Below, one piece after another: positions 17,648 to 25,916 of a DNA stretch of 51,646 bases. The DNA is taken from the NCBI GenBank assembly GCA_016125405.1, contig WGLW01000007.1, forward strand, positions 1 through 51,646, given 5' to 3'. This DNA comes from Alphaproteobacteria bacterium. GTDB taxonomy: Bacteria > Pseudomonadota > Alphaproteobacteria > Caulobacterales > Hyphomonadaceae. Positions within the stretch are counted from its first letter, which is position 1; every line of letters starts with the position of its first letter. Both the position numbers and the translations under genes were made by a program. Below the pieces are notes generated by a model. The model had not been told where the DNA came from. It searched no databases and saw only the letters and a program-made list of their open reading frames with translations.

Positions 17648-19108
17648 GTGTCATTTCTGGATATGGTTTTTCTCGGCGCGAGCCTGGCCGTGCCGGCATG
17701 GTGGATTCTGGCGCCGGACTGGAAACGGCCGCTGCTGCGGATCGCGCCAGCGGGGCTGGTTGGTCTTGCAATCATCCAGCTCGCGCTCGAGGACTTCTAC
17801 TGGCAGCTTGTCCCGGCCTATCTCGTTCTCGCAGTGGTCGTGGTGCTGTCCGTCGTTCCGCGGCTTGAGGTCAGGGGATTTGCCCGCTGGGCGGGCAAGG
17901 CCGGCCTCGTCCTCCTGATGCTCGCGGCCATCGCACCGTGGACGATGTTCCTGCCGGTTCCGGCACTCCCGCGCCCGGAAGGGCCTTACGCTGTGGGAAC
18001 GGAAACGTTCCGATGGATCGACACGCAGCGTGACGAACCATCGACCGAAGACCCGTCGGACCACCGAAACGTGATCGTTCAGGCCTGGTACCCGGCAGCG
18101 GACAACTCAAAAGGCCGACATTCCGTCTACATTGACGGTCTTGGCCACCTGCCCCCAAGCATCTCGCTGCTGCCCAGCTTCCTGATGGCGCATTTCGGGC
18201 ACATCGACACGCACGGGATCGTCGACGCCCCCGTATCCAACACGCAAGCGGAATGGCCCGTCATCATCTTCATGCCCGGCTACGGAGCGCCGAGGGCGTT
18301 CTACACCGGGCTCGTGTCAAACCTCGCCAGCAAGGGCTACATCGTTCTCGCCCTCGATCATCCCTATGAATCTGCGGTGACAAAGTTGGCCGACGGACGC
18401 ATAGCGACAACCGTCGAGCACTTCGACAAGAATGACCCCGACCGCACCCGGTTCATGGAGGGTCGTCTCAATTTGCGCATCGGAGATGTCCGCTTCGCGA
18501 TCGACCAGATGGCCCGGCCCGGCGCCTTTGGTCCACGGCTATCCGGTCGCCTCGACGCCAGCCACATCGCGGCCGCGGGGCACTCATTGGGCGGCGCGAC
18601 AGCGGCTGCGGCGATGGACCGTGACCCGCGCATCAAGGCGGCGGTGAACGTCGATGGCACGCTCTATGGCGGATTGTCCGGCGACGTGTCGCCACGGCCT
18701 TTTCTTCTGGTCGAAAGCGATCATTCAGAAACACCGCACTCCGACAGATATGAGACAGGCAATGCGAAGTTCTTCCAGCAGTTCAGGGGCGGCGACTACC
18801 GGTTTGAACTGACACATGCGAACCACTTCAGCTTTACGGACGCCTTGTTGTTCCTCTCGCCGCCCGCCCGCTTCGCCGCCTCCTTTCTCATCGGCGGCGG
18901 TCGCGGCGCCGTTGATACCCAGCGCACCACGGCGGACATTCTTGCGGCCTTCCTCGCGGGGCCACTCGGCGGAGACCCGCAGGATGCAAGCTCCGTCGCG
19001 GGCCAGCACCCGGGCATCGTCAATCGCCCCTTGCAAGGCGATGCATTCCCGTCCACCCAGCCCGACAGCCTTCCAAATTCATCGACATCTACAACGCCGC
19101 AGCGATAA
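17648..19108 (+). CDS. Membrane-anchored alpha/beta hydrolase, PAF-acetylhydrolase/dienelactone hydrolase type
   Basis: A 486-residue protein. The first about 110 residues form three or four hydrophobic helices (within about 3-20, 30-45, 55-70 and 80-100), followed by a periplasmic or cytosolic hydrolase domain. VIIFMPGYGAPRAFYTGLVSNLASKG forms the oxyanion strand and AAGHSLGGATAAAAMDRD the nucleophile elbow; LVESDHSETPHSD and LTHANHFSFTD supply Asp and His candidates. The pattern resembles PAF-AH p-II/lipase proteins that hydrolyse short or oxidised acyl esters. Translation starts at GTG 17648 after GGAGGGG. The C-terminus is Ser/Thr/Pro-rich. Confidence 0.78.
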   Translation: MSFLDMVFLGASLAVPAWWILAPDWKRPLLRIAPAGLVGLAIIQLALEDFYWQLVPAYLVLAVVVVLSVVPRLEVRGFARWAGKAGLVLLMLAAIAPWTMFLPVPALPRPEGPYAVGTETFRWIDTQRDEPSTEDPSDHRNVIVQAWYPAADNSKGRHSVYIDGLGHLPPSISLLPSFLMAHFGHIDTHGIVDAPVSNTQAEWPVIIFMPGYGAPRAFYTGLVSNLASKGYIVLALDHPYESAVTKLADGRIATTVEHFDKNDPDRTRFMEGRLNLRIGDVRFAIDQMARPGAFGPRLSGRLDASHIAAAGHSLGGATAAAAMDRDPRIKAAVNVDGTLYGGLSGDVSPRPFLLVESDHSETPHSDRYETGNAKFFQQFRGGDYRFELTHANHFSFTDALLFLSPPARFAASFLIGGGRGAVDTQRTTADILAAFLAGPLGGDPQDASSVAGQHPGIVNRPLQGDAFPSTQPDSLPNSSTSTTPQR

Positions 19109-19117
19109 ACTCCGTAC

Positions 19118-20881
19118 ATGCCCTACACTGCACCGCTCGATCAGATTGCCCTGACGCTCCGCACCGTGGCCCGGCTGGGTGACTTGGCCGCCACGGGGGC
19201 CTTCCCGAACTTCGACGCGGACCTTGTCGAGCCCATCCTTGAAGAGGCCGCCAAGCTCGCGCGCGATGTCGTCGCTCCGGTCAACGCGCAGGGCCACAAG
19301 ACTGGCGCAAAGCTTGGACCCGACGGTGTAACGGCCGCCCCAGGCCTGAAGAACGTCTACGCTGCCTATCGTGAGGGTGGATGGATGGGACTGCCCTTTC
19401 CCGAGCAATGGGGCGGACAGGGCCTGCCGCGCGTTCTGTCGCTGGCCGTCATGGAAATGCTGCAGGGGGCGAATGCCTCCTTCGCGCTTTGTCCGATGCT
19501 GTCTCTGGGCGCCGTCGAAGCGCTGCTGGCGCACGGCGACGAGGCGCAGAAGACAACCTATCTGCCGAAGCTGGTCTCCGGCGAATGGACCGGCACGATG
19601 AACCTCACCGAGCCCCAGGCCGGCTCGGACGTCGGCGCGCTGAAGACAAAGGCTATCCCGAATGGCGACGGCAGTTATGCGATCACCGGGCAGAAGATCT
19701 TTATCACCTGGGGCGATCACGATGTGGCCGAGAACATCGTCCACCTCGTGCTGGCGCGGCTGCCCGACGCTCCGGAGGGATCGCGCGGCGTCTCCCTGTT
19801 CCTCGCGCCCAAATTCCTGGTCAACGCCGACGGCTCGCTCGGCGAACGCAACAAGGTTCGCTGCATCGGCCTTGAGCACAAGATGGGGATCCACGCCTCG
19901 CCGACCTGTGTGATGGAATACGATGGCGCGACAGGCTGGCTGATCGGCGGTCCCAACAAGGGCCTCGCCGCCATGTTCACGATGATGAATTCGGCCCGGG
20001 TCAACGTCGGCACGCAGGGCGTCGGGATCGCCGAGGCGGCGCGCCAGGCGGCGCTCGCCTATGCCCGCGACCGCAAACAGGGCGCAGCGCCCGGCGTTGA
20101 CAGTGCGGCGCCGATCATCCTGCATCCCGACATTCGCCGCATGCTCATGAATATGGAAGCCTCGGTGCAGGCCGCGCGGTCTATCTGCTACGCCTGCGCC
20201 GCCGCTGCCGACCTGGCCGAACACGCATCCGATCCCGCCGTTCGCGCCGCGGCGAAACTCCGTGAAGACCTGCTGACGCCGATGGCGAAAGCGTGGTCGA
20301 CGGACAAGGCGGTCGAAGTGTCGAACACTGCCGTGCAGATCCATGGCGGCATGGGCTTCATGGGCGAGACTGACGCCGCGCAGTATTATCTCGATGCGCG
20401 GATCACGCCGATCTACGAGGGCACGAACGGCATACAGGCGATCGACCTGGTCGGGCGGAAGCTGTCCATGGGTGGCGGCGGGGCAATGTCGGCAATGCTG
20501 GACGATATCCGTGCAACGGCGCGAGAGGCGCGCAACGCCAACCATCCGCATCTCGTGGCGATCGCCGACCGGCTGGATGCGGCGGCGGCGGCGCTCGGCG
20601 AGGCCACGACATGGATGGCCGCAGCCATGAAGGACAAACGCGAAACCGCGTTGGGCGGCGCCACAGCGTATGCCCGGTTGGCTGGGAATGTCGTCGGCGG
20701 CTATTTCCTTACCCGGTCCGCGATCGACGAACTCAAGACCGACGGCCCGCTGCGCGACCGCGCAATTGGTCTCGCCCGGTTCTACGCCGAAGAGACGCTC
20801 TCGCGCGCGCCCGGATCGGTGGCCGGCATCTCGTCAGCCGCCGAAGCGCTGACCGACACCGCGGATCTCATCCTGGGCTGA
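19118..20881 (+). CDS. DmdC-like acyl-CoA dehydrogenase with C-terminal domain
   Basis: A 587-residue FAD enzyme of the long acyl-CoA dehydrogenase class: extra N-terminal helix domain, the standard three ACAD domains, and a C-terminal extension. Landmarks are GEWTGTMNLTEPQAGSDVGALKT (about 155-180), GQKIFITWGDHD, the ACAD arm ending in TPIYEGTNGIQAIDLVGRKL with E434 as the likely catalytic base, and the tail starting near 460. This architecture is that of DmdC (3-methylmercaptopropionyl-CoA dehydrogenase) and its many paralogues, most acting on other acyl-CoAs; no dmdB or dmdD neighbours are present. Its last 14 bp overlap the convergent ABC gene. Confidence 0.85.
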   Translation: MPYTAPLDQIALTLRTVARLGDLAATGAFPNFDADLVEPILEEAAKLARDVVAPVNAQGHKTGAKLGPDGVTAAPGLKNVYAAYREGGWMGLPFPEQWGGQGLPRVLSLAVMEMLQGANASFALCPMLSLGAVEALLAHGDEAQKTTYLPKLVSGEWTGTMNLTEPQAGSDVGALKTKAIPNGDGSYAITGQKIFITWGDHDVAENIVHLVLARLPDAPEGSRGVSLFLAPKFLVNADGSLGERNKVRCIGLEHKMGIHASPTCVMEYDGATGWLIGGPNKGLAAMFTMMNSARVNVGTQGVGIAEAARQAALAYARDRKQGAAPGVDSAAPIILHPDIRRMLMNMEASVQAARSICYACAAAADLAEHASDPAVRAAAKLREDLLTPMAKAWSTDKAVEVSNTAVQIHGGMGFMGETDAAQYYLDARITPIYEGTNGIQAIDLVGRKLSMGGGGAMSAMLDDIRATAREARNANHPHLVAIADRLDAAAAALGEATTWMAAAMKDKRETALGGATAYARLAGNVVGGYFLTRSAIDELKTDGPLRDRAIGLARFYAEETLSRAPGSVAGISSAAEALTDTADLILG

Positions 20882-21914
20882 CCGCGCGGTCGTCATTGTC
20901 GAACACCATGATCCTGGCGCGATCTATGAAGGCGTTCAGCATCATGCCCGGGGCGACAGCAGCAATGCTGTCCGATCGCCGCGCCAGCCACGTTTCACCG
21001 GCAAAGTGGATTCTCAGATAATTCCGCCCGCCAGCGACCTCCTCGCCATCGGACCGCACGGCGAACCGCAGCGCTCTGTCGTCGGGCCGGTCAAGCACCA
21101 GATCGTCGGGCCTGAAGGCCAGGGTGCAGCGACCATAGGGCGGCATCGCAACGCCTTCGGGCACGGCGAAGGTAGAACCGTCTCCAAGGCGGCATGCCCC
21201 GAGATCGATCTGTATGGCAAGCGTATTCAGTCGCGGGTCGGTGGTCGCCGCGGCCGCTCGAAGGCAGGACGGTTGCGCCAGAACCTCCGCCGCTGGCCCG
21301 GCTTGAACAACCTCTCCCAGCCCCAGCACGATGATCTGGCTGCCGATCGCCAGCGCCTCGTCCGTGGCGCCAGCTGCAAGAACGACGATCGCCGTGCTGT
21401 CCGCAAACATCGCCGGCAGGTCCGCCAGGAGATGTTCGCGCGCCGACTGGGCCAACCCCTCGGTCGGAGCATCCAGAAGGACCACCCGCGCGCCCGACGC
21501 CAGCGCGCAGCCGACGGCGAGGCGAATCCGGTCCTCAAGTGCGAGCGCTTTTGTTCGGGTCTCGAGTTTTCCCCTCAGTCCGACTCGATCGGCGATCCCC
21601 GCGAGGCTCGCGCCGTTGCCCCCTGCCTTCACTAACTCCTTTGCCACGGTCCGGCCGGACGGCGGCCAGCCGTCCCGGCCGATCAGGGCAAGGTGCGGCG
21701 CCTTGAGTTTATTCGCCTTCATGTCGCGCCCAGCCAGACGGACCTCGCCAGAAAGGGGGCGCTCGGCCCCGCACAGCAACCTCAGCAGGCTGGATCGCCC
21801 AGCGCGCGAAAGCCCCAGCACCGCGCTGGGTGTTCCGGCGGTGAATGTCAGAGTGGCGTTCCGGAGGATCGGTTCCCGGTTGGCGACGAGAGACACGGAT
21901 ATCAGTTCCAGCAT
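20868..21914 (-). CDS. ABC-transporter ATPase-like protein with eroded nucleotide-binding motifs
   Basis: A 348-residue protein shaped like a UgpC/MalK-type ATPase: an N-terminal ABC domain (about 1-230) and a C-terminal TOBE-like beta domain (about 235-345; TLAFRPDDLVL). The key motifs are degraded. Walker A is GLSRAGRSS, with Arg in place of the phosphate-binding Lys. No LSGGQ is recognisable, only LALEDRIRLAVG. Walker B is VVLLDAPTEGL, with Ala in place of the catalytic Glu. It resembles the weaker partner of paired ABC ATPases, but no second ATPase or permease lies nearby. The ATG at 21914 begins the domain; the frame is open to 22019. Confidence 0.75.
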   Translation of the reverse strand: MLELISVSLVANREPILRNATLTFTAGTPSAVLGLSRAGRSSLLRLLCGAERPLSGEVRLAGRDMKANKLKAPHLALIGRDGWPPSGRTVAKELVKAGGNGASLAGIADRVGLRGKLETRTKALALEDRIRLAVGCALASGARVVLLDAPTEGLAQSAREHLLADLPAMFADSTAIVVLAAGATDEALAIGSQIIVLGLGEVVQAGPAAEVLAQPSCLRAAAATTDPRLNTLAIQIDLGACRLGDGSTFAVPEGVAMPPYGRCTLAFRPDDLVLDRPDDRALRFAVRSDGEEVAGGRNYLRIHFAGETWLARRSDSIAAVAPGMMLNAFIDRARIMVFDNDDRAVSPG

Positions 21915-22051
21915 CACCCGCCCGCCACTCCTCGCCGCCGCAAAACTGCTTCGGCCACGCGGCATTATCGGGCGGTAGCTCTCGCCGTCAAACCGACTTG
22001 CCTGCCGCCGGGAGCGCACCAGATTGACAGGCGCGGCGGAAAGCCGCCTCG

Positions 22052-22065
22052 GGGCTGATCAGCCC
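22052..22065. promoter_or_regulatory. Perfect 14-bp palindrome in a divergent promoter region
   Basis: GGGCTGATCAGCCC is perfectly self-complementary. It lies in the 309-bp gap between the ABC-like gene (start 21914) and the MacA-type adaptor (start 22224), 159 bp before the latter. It could be an operator for either divergent gene, but no regulator is encoded nearby. Apart from this palindrome and small GC-rich hairpins, I see nothing else in the gap. Confidence 0.3.
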
Positions 22066-22223
22066 GAAAGACCCCGTGCCTAAAGGCGCGGCAGGTTTGC
22101 GACAGCCTGTTACACCTTTGAATTTTCCGTGAGAGCACGACGGAAAGTCGGCGTCCGTTCATTTAATTCAGCGTATAACAGAGCGGGTTAGCGCGGGTGC
22201 GCTGCCGGGTCGGAAGGCTGAAC

Positions 22224-23912
22224 ATGAACAAGAAACTGATCGCGGCCGTCGCCGGCGTCGCCATCGTGGTTGTCGGCGGTTTTGCTGTCGCGGCGACCAG
22301 TGGATCCGGCGGCAAGACCGGCGCCTATGCGTTCGACACCGCGACGGTTGAGCGTGGCGATGTATCGCGCGTTATCTCGGCCTCAGGCGCCGTCCAGCCG
22401 TTGACCAAAGTTGACGTTGGTTCGGAGGTGTCCGGCAAAATCGTCAAACTGAACGTGGACTTCAACTCGAAGGTCAAGAAGGACGAGGTCCTCGCCGTCG
22501 TCGACCCGTCGAGTTTCCAGTCGACTGTCGATCAGGCGAAGGCCGCTCTGCTCCAATCGAAGGCGCAGGTCGCGAACGCCAAATCGAGCATTGAGCATTC
22601 GAAGGTCGCGCTGGATATCGCCGAGAAAAACTGGAAGCGCCAGAAAACGCTCTACGACCAGCAAGCGATTTCCCAGCAGGCTTGGGAACAGGCCGACCAG
22701 ACCTACAAGTTCGCTCAACTGCAACTCGATAGCGACAACGTATCGCTGCAATCGGCCAACGCTGGTCTCGCGCGCTCCCAGGCGACACTCGACGACGCTC
22801 TCGTGAAACTCGGAAAGACCCAGATCCGCTCGCCGATCGACGGTGTCGTCATCTCCCGCGCCGTCGATGTCGGCCAGACCGTGCAGTCGTCCATGACTGT
22901 CGCCAAGTTCTTCACGATCGCCGAGGATCTGTCGCAGATCCAGATCGAGGCCTCCGTCGTCGAAAGCGACATCGGCGGCATTGATCCCGGCGACCCGGCG
23001 ACCTTTACGGTCGACGCCTTTCCGGGTGAACGCTTCCAGGGTCAGGTGACACAAGTCCGCCAGCTCGGCGCCGAGCAGGCTAACGTCGTCACCTATACCG
23101 TGATCGTCCGGGCGCAGAACCGGGGCGGAAAGCTGCTGCCAGGCATGACCGCCAATGCGGAAATAACAGCCGACCGCGCGGAGAATGTCCTGCGTATCGC
23201 CAATGATGCGACGCGATTCCAGCCTCCGCGCGAATTGCAGCAAGCGCTTGGCGCGAACAAGAGCGGCCAGCCCAGCGGCGCTCAGGGCGGCGCGCAAGCC
23301 GTGTCGATGGCCGGCGGCCCGGGCGGCGCGCCAGGAGCTGGCGGCGGCCAACGGGGTGGGCGCGGTGGCTTCGGCAACCCTTCCAGCGAGTGGCTGAAGG
23401 AGATCGGCGTCGACGACGCACGCGTCCAGAAAATCTCCGCAGAGATGCAATCTGAAATGGAGAAGGTGCGCGCATCAATCCAGCGTCCGCAGCAGGGCAA
23501 CCAGCCCTTGGGCGGCGGCGGTTTTGGTCCGCCCGCCAGCATCATGCAGCAGCAGGCGATGCAGCAAATGCGCACAAAGATGCAACAGACGATGGACGCT
23601 GTGATGAAGCGCAACCTCACGTCGGATGAGTTCGACGCCTTCAGCGCAAAGCGCGCCGAAGCCCAGTCCCAAAAGCGGGTTGTCGCCTATACCGTGGACG
23701 CCAAGGGAGCGCTCGAACGCCACATGCTGACGCTTGGCGTGTCGGACGGCAACTATTCGGTGATCGTTCGCGGCGCCAAGGAGGGCGACAAGTTCGTCAC
23801 CAAGGCGCGGCCTGCTGGCGGATCCAAGAAGGCCAAAGTCGCTGACGCGCCCCCGGCTGGTCAGTCCCCGCTGACGCCCTCCTCCCTCGGTCGTTCGGTC
23901 CGCAACGGGTAA
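22224..23912 (+). CDS. macA: MacA-type periplasmic adaptor with a large helical insert
   Basis: Periplasmic adaptor linking the MacB-type ABC transporter to the outer-membrane channel. At 562 residues it is much longer than usual MacA (about 370-400). It has an N-terminal membrane anchor (about 4-26), a lipoyl half-motif (VGSEVSGKIVKLNVDFNSKVKKDEVLAVVD), a long hairpin coiled-coil (about 95-185), the second lipoyl half (KTQIRSPIDGVVISRAVDVGQTV) and a beta-barrel. Residues about 335-480 are an insertion: Gly/Gln/Met-rich linkers around two helical stretches. The membrane-proximal domain resumes at VVAYTVDAKGALERHMLTLG. The ATG at 22224 follows GGAAGG. First gene of a four-gene efflux operon; substrate unknown. 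Confidence 0.85.
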   Translation: MNKKLIAAVAGVAIVVVGGFAVAATSGSGGKTGAYAFDTATVERGDVSRVISASGAVQPLTKVDVGSEVSGKIVKLNVDFNSKVKKDEVLAVVDPSSFQSTVDQAKAALLQSKAQVANAKSSIEHSKVALDIAEKNWKRQKTLYDQQAISQQAWEQADQTYKFAQLQLDSDNVSLQSANAGLARSQATLDDALVKLGKTQIRSPIDGVVISRAVDVGQTVQSSMTVAKFFTIAEDLSQIQIEASVVESDIGGIDPGDPATFTVDAFPGERFQGQVTQVRQLGAEQANVVTYTVIVRAQNRGGKLLPGMTANAEITADRAENVLRIANDATRFQPPRELQQALGANKSGQPSGAQGGAQAVSMAGGPGGAPGAGGGQRGGRGGFGNPSSEWLKEIGVDDARVQKISAEMQSEMEKVRASIQRPQQGNQPLGGGGFGPPASIMQQQAMQQMRTKMQQTMDAVMKRNLTSDEFDAFSAKRAEAQSQKRVVAYTVDAKGALERHMLTLGVSDGNYSVIVRGAKEGDKFVTKARPAGGSKKAKVADAPPAGQSPLTPSSLGRSVRNG

Positions 23913-23952
23913 GGCCTGTCCGGGCGGCGGCTGCAAGCGACTGGAAAACGCG

Positions 23953-24675
23953 ATGACCGAAGAAAGAGCGATCATCTCCTGCCGTGACCTGACCAAGGTC
24001 TATGTGATGGGAGACCAGAAGGTGCATGCCTTGCGCGGCGTCTCGCTGGATATTCATGCGGGCGAGTTCGTCGCCATCATGGGTCCCTCGGGATCCGGCA
24101 AGTCCTCGCTCATGAACCTGATCGGCGCTCTCGACCGGCCGACGGGCGGCGAGATGTGGATCAACGGCAAGGAGCTCTCCCGCATGGCCCGCGACGAACT
24201 GGCGGACCTGCGGAATGAAACGCTGGGTTTCGTATTTCAGCAGTTCAACCTGCTCAGCCGGCAGGACGCCCTGGCCAACGTCAAACTGCCGCTGCGGTAT
24301 TCACGCGGCGATGCTGGCGATCTCGATGCGCGCGCCAAGGAATGCCTTGAGATGGTGAAGCTGGGCGACCGGCTGGATCACCGCCCGATGCAGCTTTCAG
24401 GTGGCCAGCAGCAGCGCGTCGCCATCGCGCGCGCGCTTGTGAACCGTCCGCGGATCATTCTCGCGGACGAGCCGACCGGAGCGCTCGACACCAAGACGAC
24501 CGCTGAAATCATGGAACTTCTGACCGATCTGAATACCAAGGGCATCACGGTCGTCCTTGTCACGCACGAGCCGGAAGTGGCCGAATACGCGACTCGGCAG
24601 ATCCATTTCCGCGACGGACAGATCGAGAGCGATCTTGCCAATGTGCCGCCCTCGCGGGCTGCGGCTGGAGGCTGA
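23953..24675 (+). CDS. MacB/LolD-type ABC transporter ATP-binding protein
   Basis: A 240-residue ABC ATPase with intact motifs: Walker A GPSGSGKSS (about residue 43), Q-loop FVFQQFNLLSRQDAL, signature LSGGQQQRVAIARAL (from residue 149), Walker B IILADEPTGALD and H-loop VTHE. It belongs to the MacB/LolD class that powers mechanotransmission rather than import. It follows the adaptor by 40 bp and is separated from the permease by two bases. In E. coli MacB this domain is fused to the permease; here it is a separate protein. Confidence 0.92.
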   Translation: MTEERAIISCRDLTKVYVMGDQKVHALRGVSLDIHAGEFVAIMGPSGSGKSSLMNLIGALDRPTGGEMWINGKELSRMARDELADLRNETLGFVFQQFNLLSRQDALANVKLPLRYSRGDAGDLDARAKECLEMVKLGDRLDHRPMQLSGGQQQRVAIARALVNRPRIILADEPTGALDTKTTAEIMELLTDLNTKGITVVLVTHEPEVAEYATRQIHFRDGQIESDLANVPPSRAAAGG

Positions 24676-24677
24676 CC

Positions 24678-25916
24678 ATGCGAATGGGCGTTGCGACGAC
24701 CTCGGCGGTCGAGGCTCTCATCTCCAACCCAATGCGAAGCCTGCTGACCATGCTGGGCATCATCATCGGCGTCGCCTCGGTTATGGTGATGATGTCGATC
24801 GGCGAAGGCGCGCGCGCCCAGATTGACGCGCAGATATCGAGCATCGGCACAAATCTGCTCACGCTTCAGCCTGGGGGCCTTCGCCGTGGCGGGCGCTCGA
24901 TGGGCATGGGCTTCGCGAGGCCGTTTTCGGAAAGCGATGTCGCCGCCGTCGCGGCGCAGCCCTTTGTCGAGGCGGCGACCGGCGTGCTCAACGGATCCGT
25001 CACGGCCGTTTCCGAAACAAGCAACTGGGCGACATCCGTCCAGGGGGGCAATGCGGATTTCTTTAACGTCAACAACTGGCATACGGATATCGGTCGCGAG
25101 TTTAACGCTCAGGAGGCTCAGTCCGGCTCCGCCGTCGTCGTGGTCGGTCGCACGGTGGTGACCAATCTGTTCCCTAACGCCGAACCCTCGGACGTGATCG
25201 GCCAGCGCATCCGGCTCAACGCCGTGCCGGTCGAGATCATCGGGGTTCTCGAATCCAAGGGATCCGCAGCAGGCGGACAGGACCGTGATGACACCATTAT
25301 CGCGCCCATAACCATGGTGCGGAACCGCATAACCGGGGGCAACAAATGGGTCGCCCGCCACGTCTCGCGCATCCAGTTCCTGGTGCAGGACGGCTACGAT
25401 GTGCAGCAGGCGCAGGATGAAACCTCCAGCATGATCCGCGAGAGGCGGCGCATCCAGCCGGGCGATGCTGATAATTTCATGGTTATTAACTTTGCTGACA
25501 TCATAAAACAGCGTGCAGCAACGACGAACACCATGAGCATGCTTCTGGCATTTACCGCTGCGGTCACGCTGATCGTGGGCGGGGTGGGCGTGATGAACAT
25601 CATGCTTGTTGCGGTAACGGAACGAACCCGCGAAATCGGCCTCCGCATGGCCATCGGCGCGCGTGGCGGGGACATTCTGGTCCAGTTTCTGGTTGAAGCC
25701 GTGGCGCTTTGCACGACCGGCGGCGTAATCGGCCTCGCGATCGGCTGGATCGGCTCGTTCGTTTTCGCGAAAGTTGGTGGGTGGCCAATGTCGGTCAGCC
25801 CGATCATTATCGCGACCGCACTCGGAGCTGCGGCGTCAGTGGGTCTCATCTTCGGCTTCTTCCCGGCCCGGCGGGCCGCCCAGCTCGATCCAATTCAGGC
25901 TCTGCGTCATGATTGA
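24678..25916 (+). CDS. MacB-type ABC transporter permease (FtsX fold)
   Basis: A 412-residue permease with one N-terminal helix (SNPMRSLLTMLGIIIGVASVMVMMSIG, about 14-40), a large periplasmic domain (about 45-290) and three C-terminal helices (about 293-320, 340-365 and 375-398), the MacB/FtsX topology. The TM2 region VTLIVGGVGVMNIMLVAVTERTREIGLRMAIGA is diagnostic. Together with the adaptor and NodT-like channel it should form a tripartite pump expelling a substrate from the periplasm or outer leaflet. The stop overlaps the next gene's start by 8 bp. Confidence 0.92.
   Translation: MRMGVATTSAVEALISNPMRSLLTMLGIIIGVASVMVMMSIGEGARAQIDAQISSIGTNLLTLQPGGLRRGGRSMGMGFARPFSESDVAAVAAQPFVEAATGVLNGSVTAVSETSNWATSVQGGNADFFNVNNWHTDIGREFNAQEAQSGSAVVVVGRTVVTNLFPNAEPSDVIGQRIRLNAVPVEIIGVLESKGSAAGGQDRDDTIIAPITMVRNRITGGNKWVARHVSRIQFLVQDGYDVQQAQDETSSMIRERRRIQPGDADNFMVINFADIIKQRAATTNTMSMLLAFTAAVTLIVGGVGVMNIMLVAVTERTREIGLRMAIGARGGDILVQFLVEAVALCTTGGVIGLAIGWIGSFVFAKVGGWPMSVSPIIIATALGAAASVGLIFGFFPARRAAQLDPIQALRHD

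Noticed and set aside
19079-20551. 490-codon open frame on the minus strand opposite the acyl-CoA dehydrogenase
   Set aside because: The plus-strand protein has clear family motifs throughout; the antisense translation has none.
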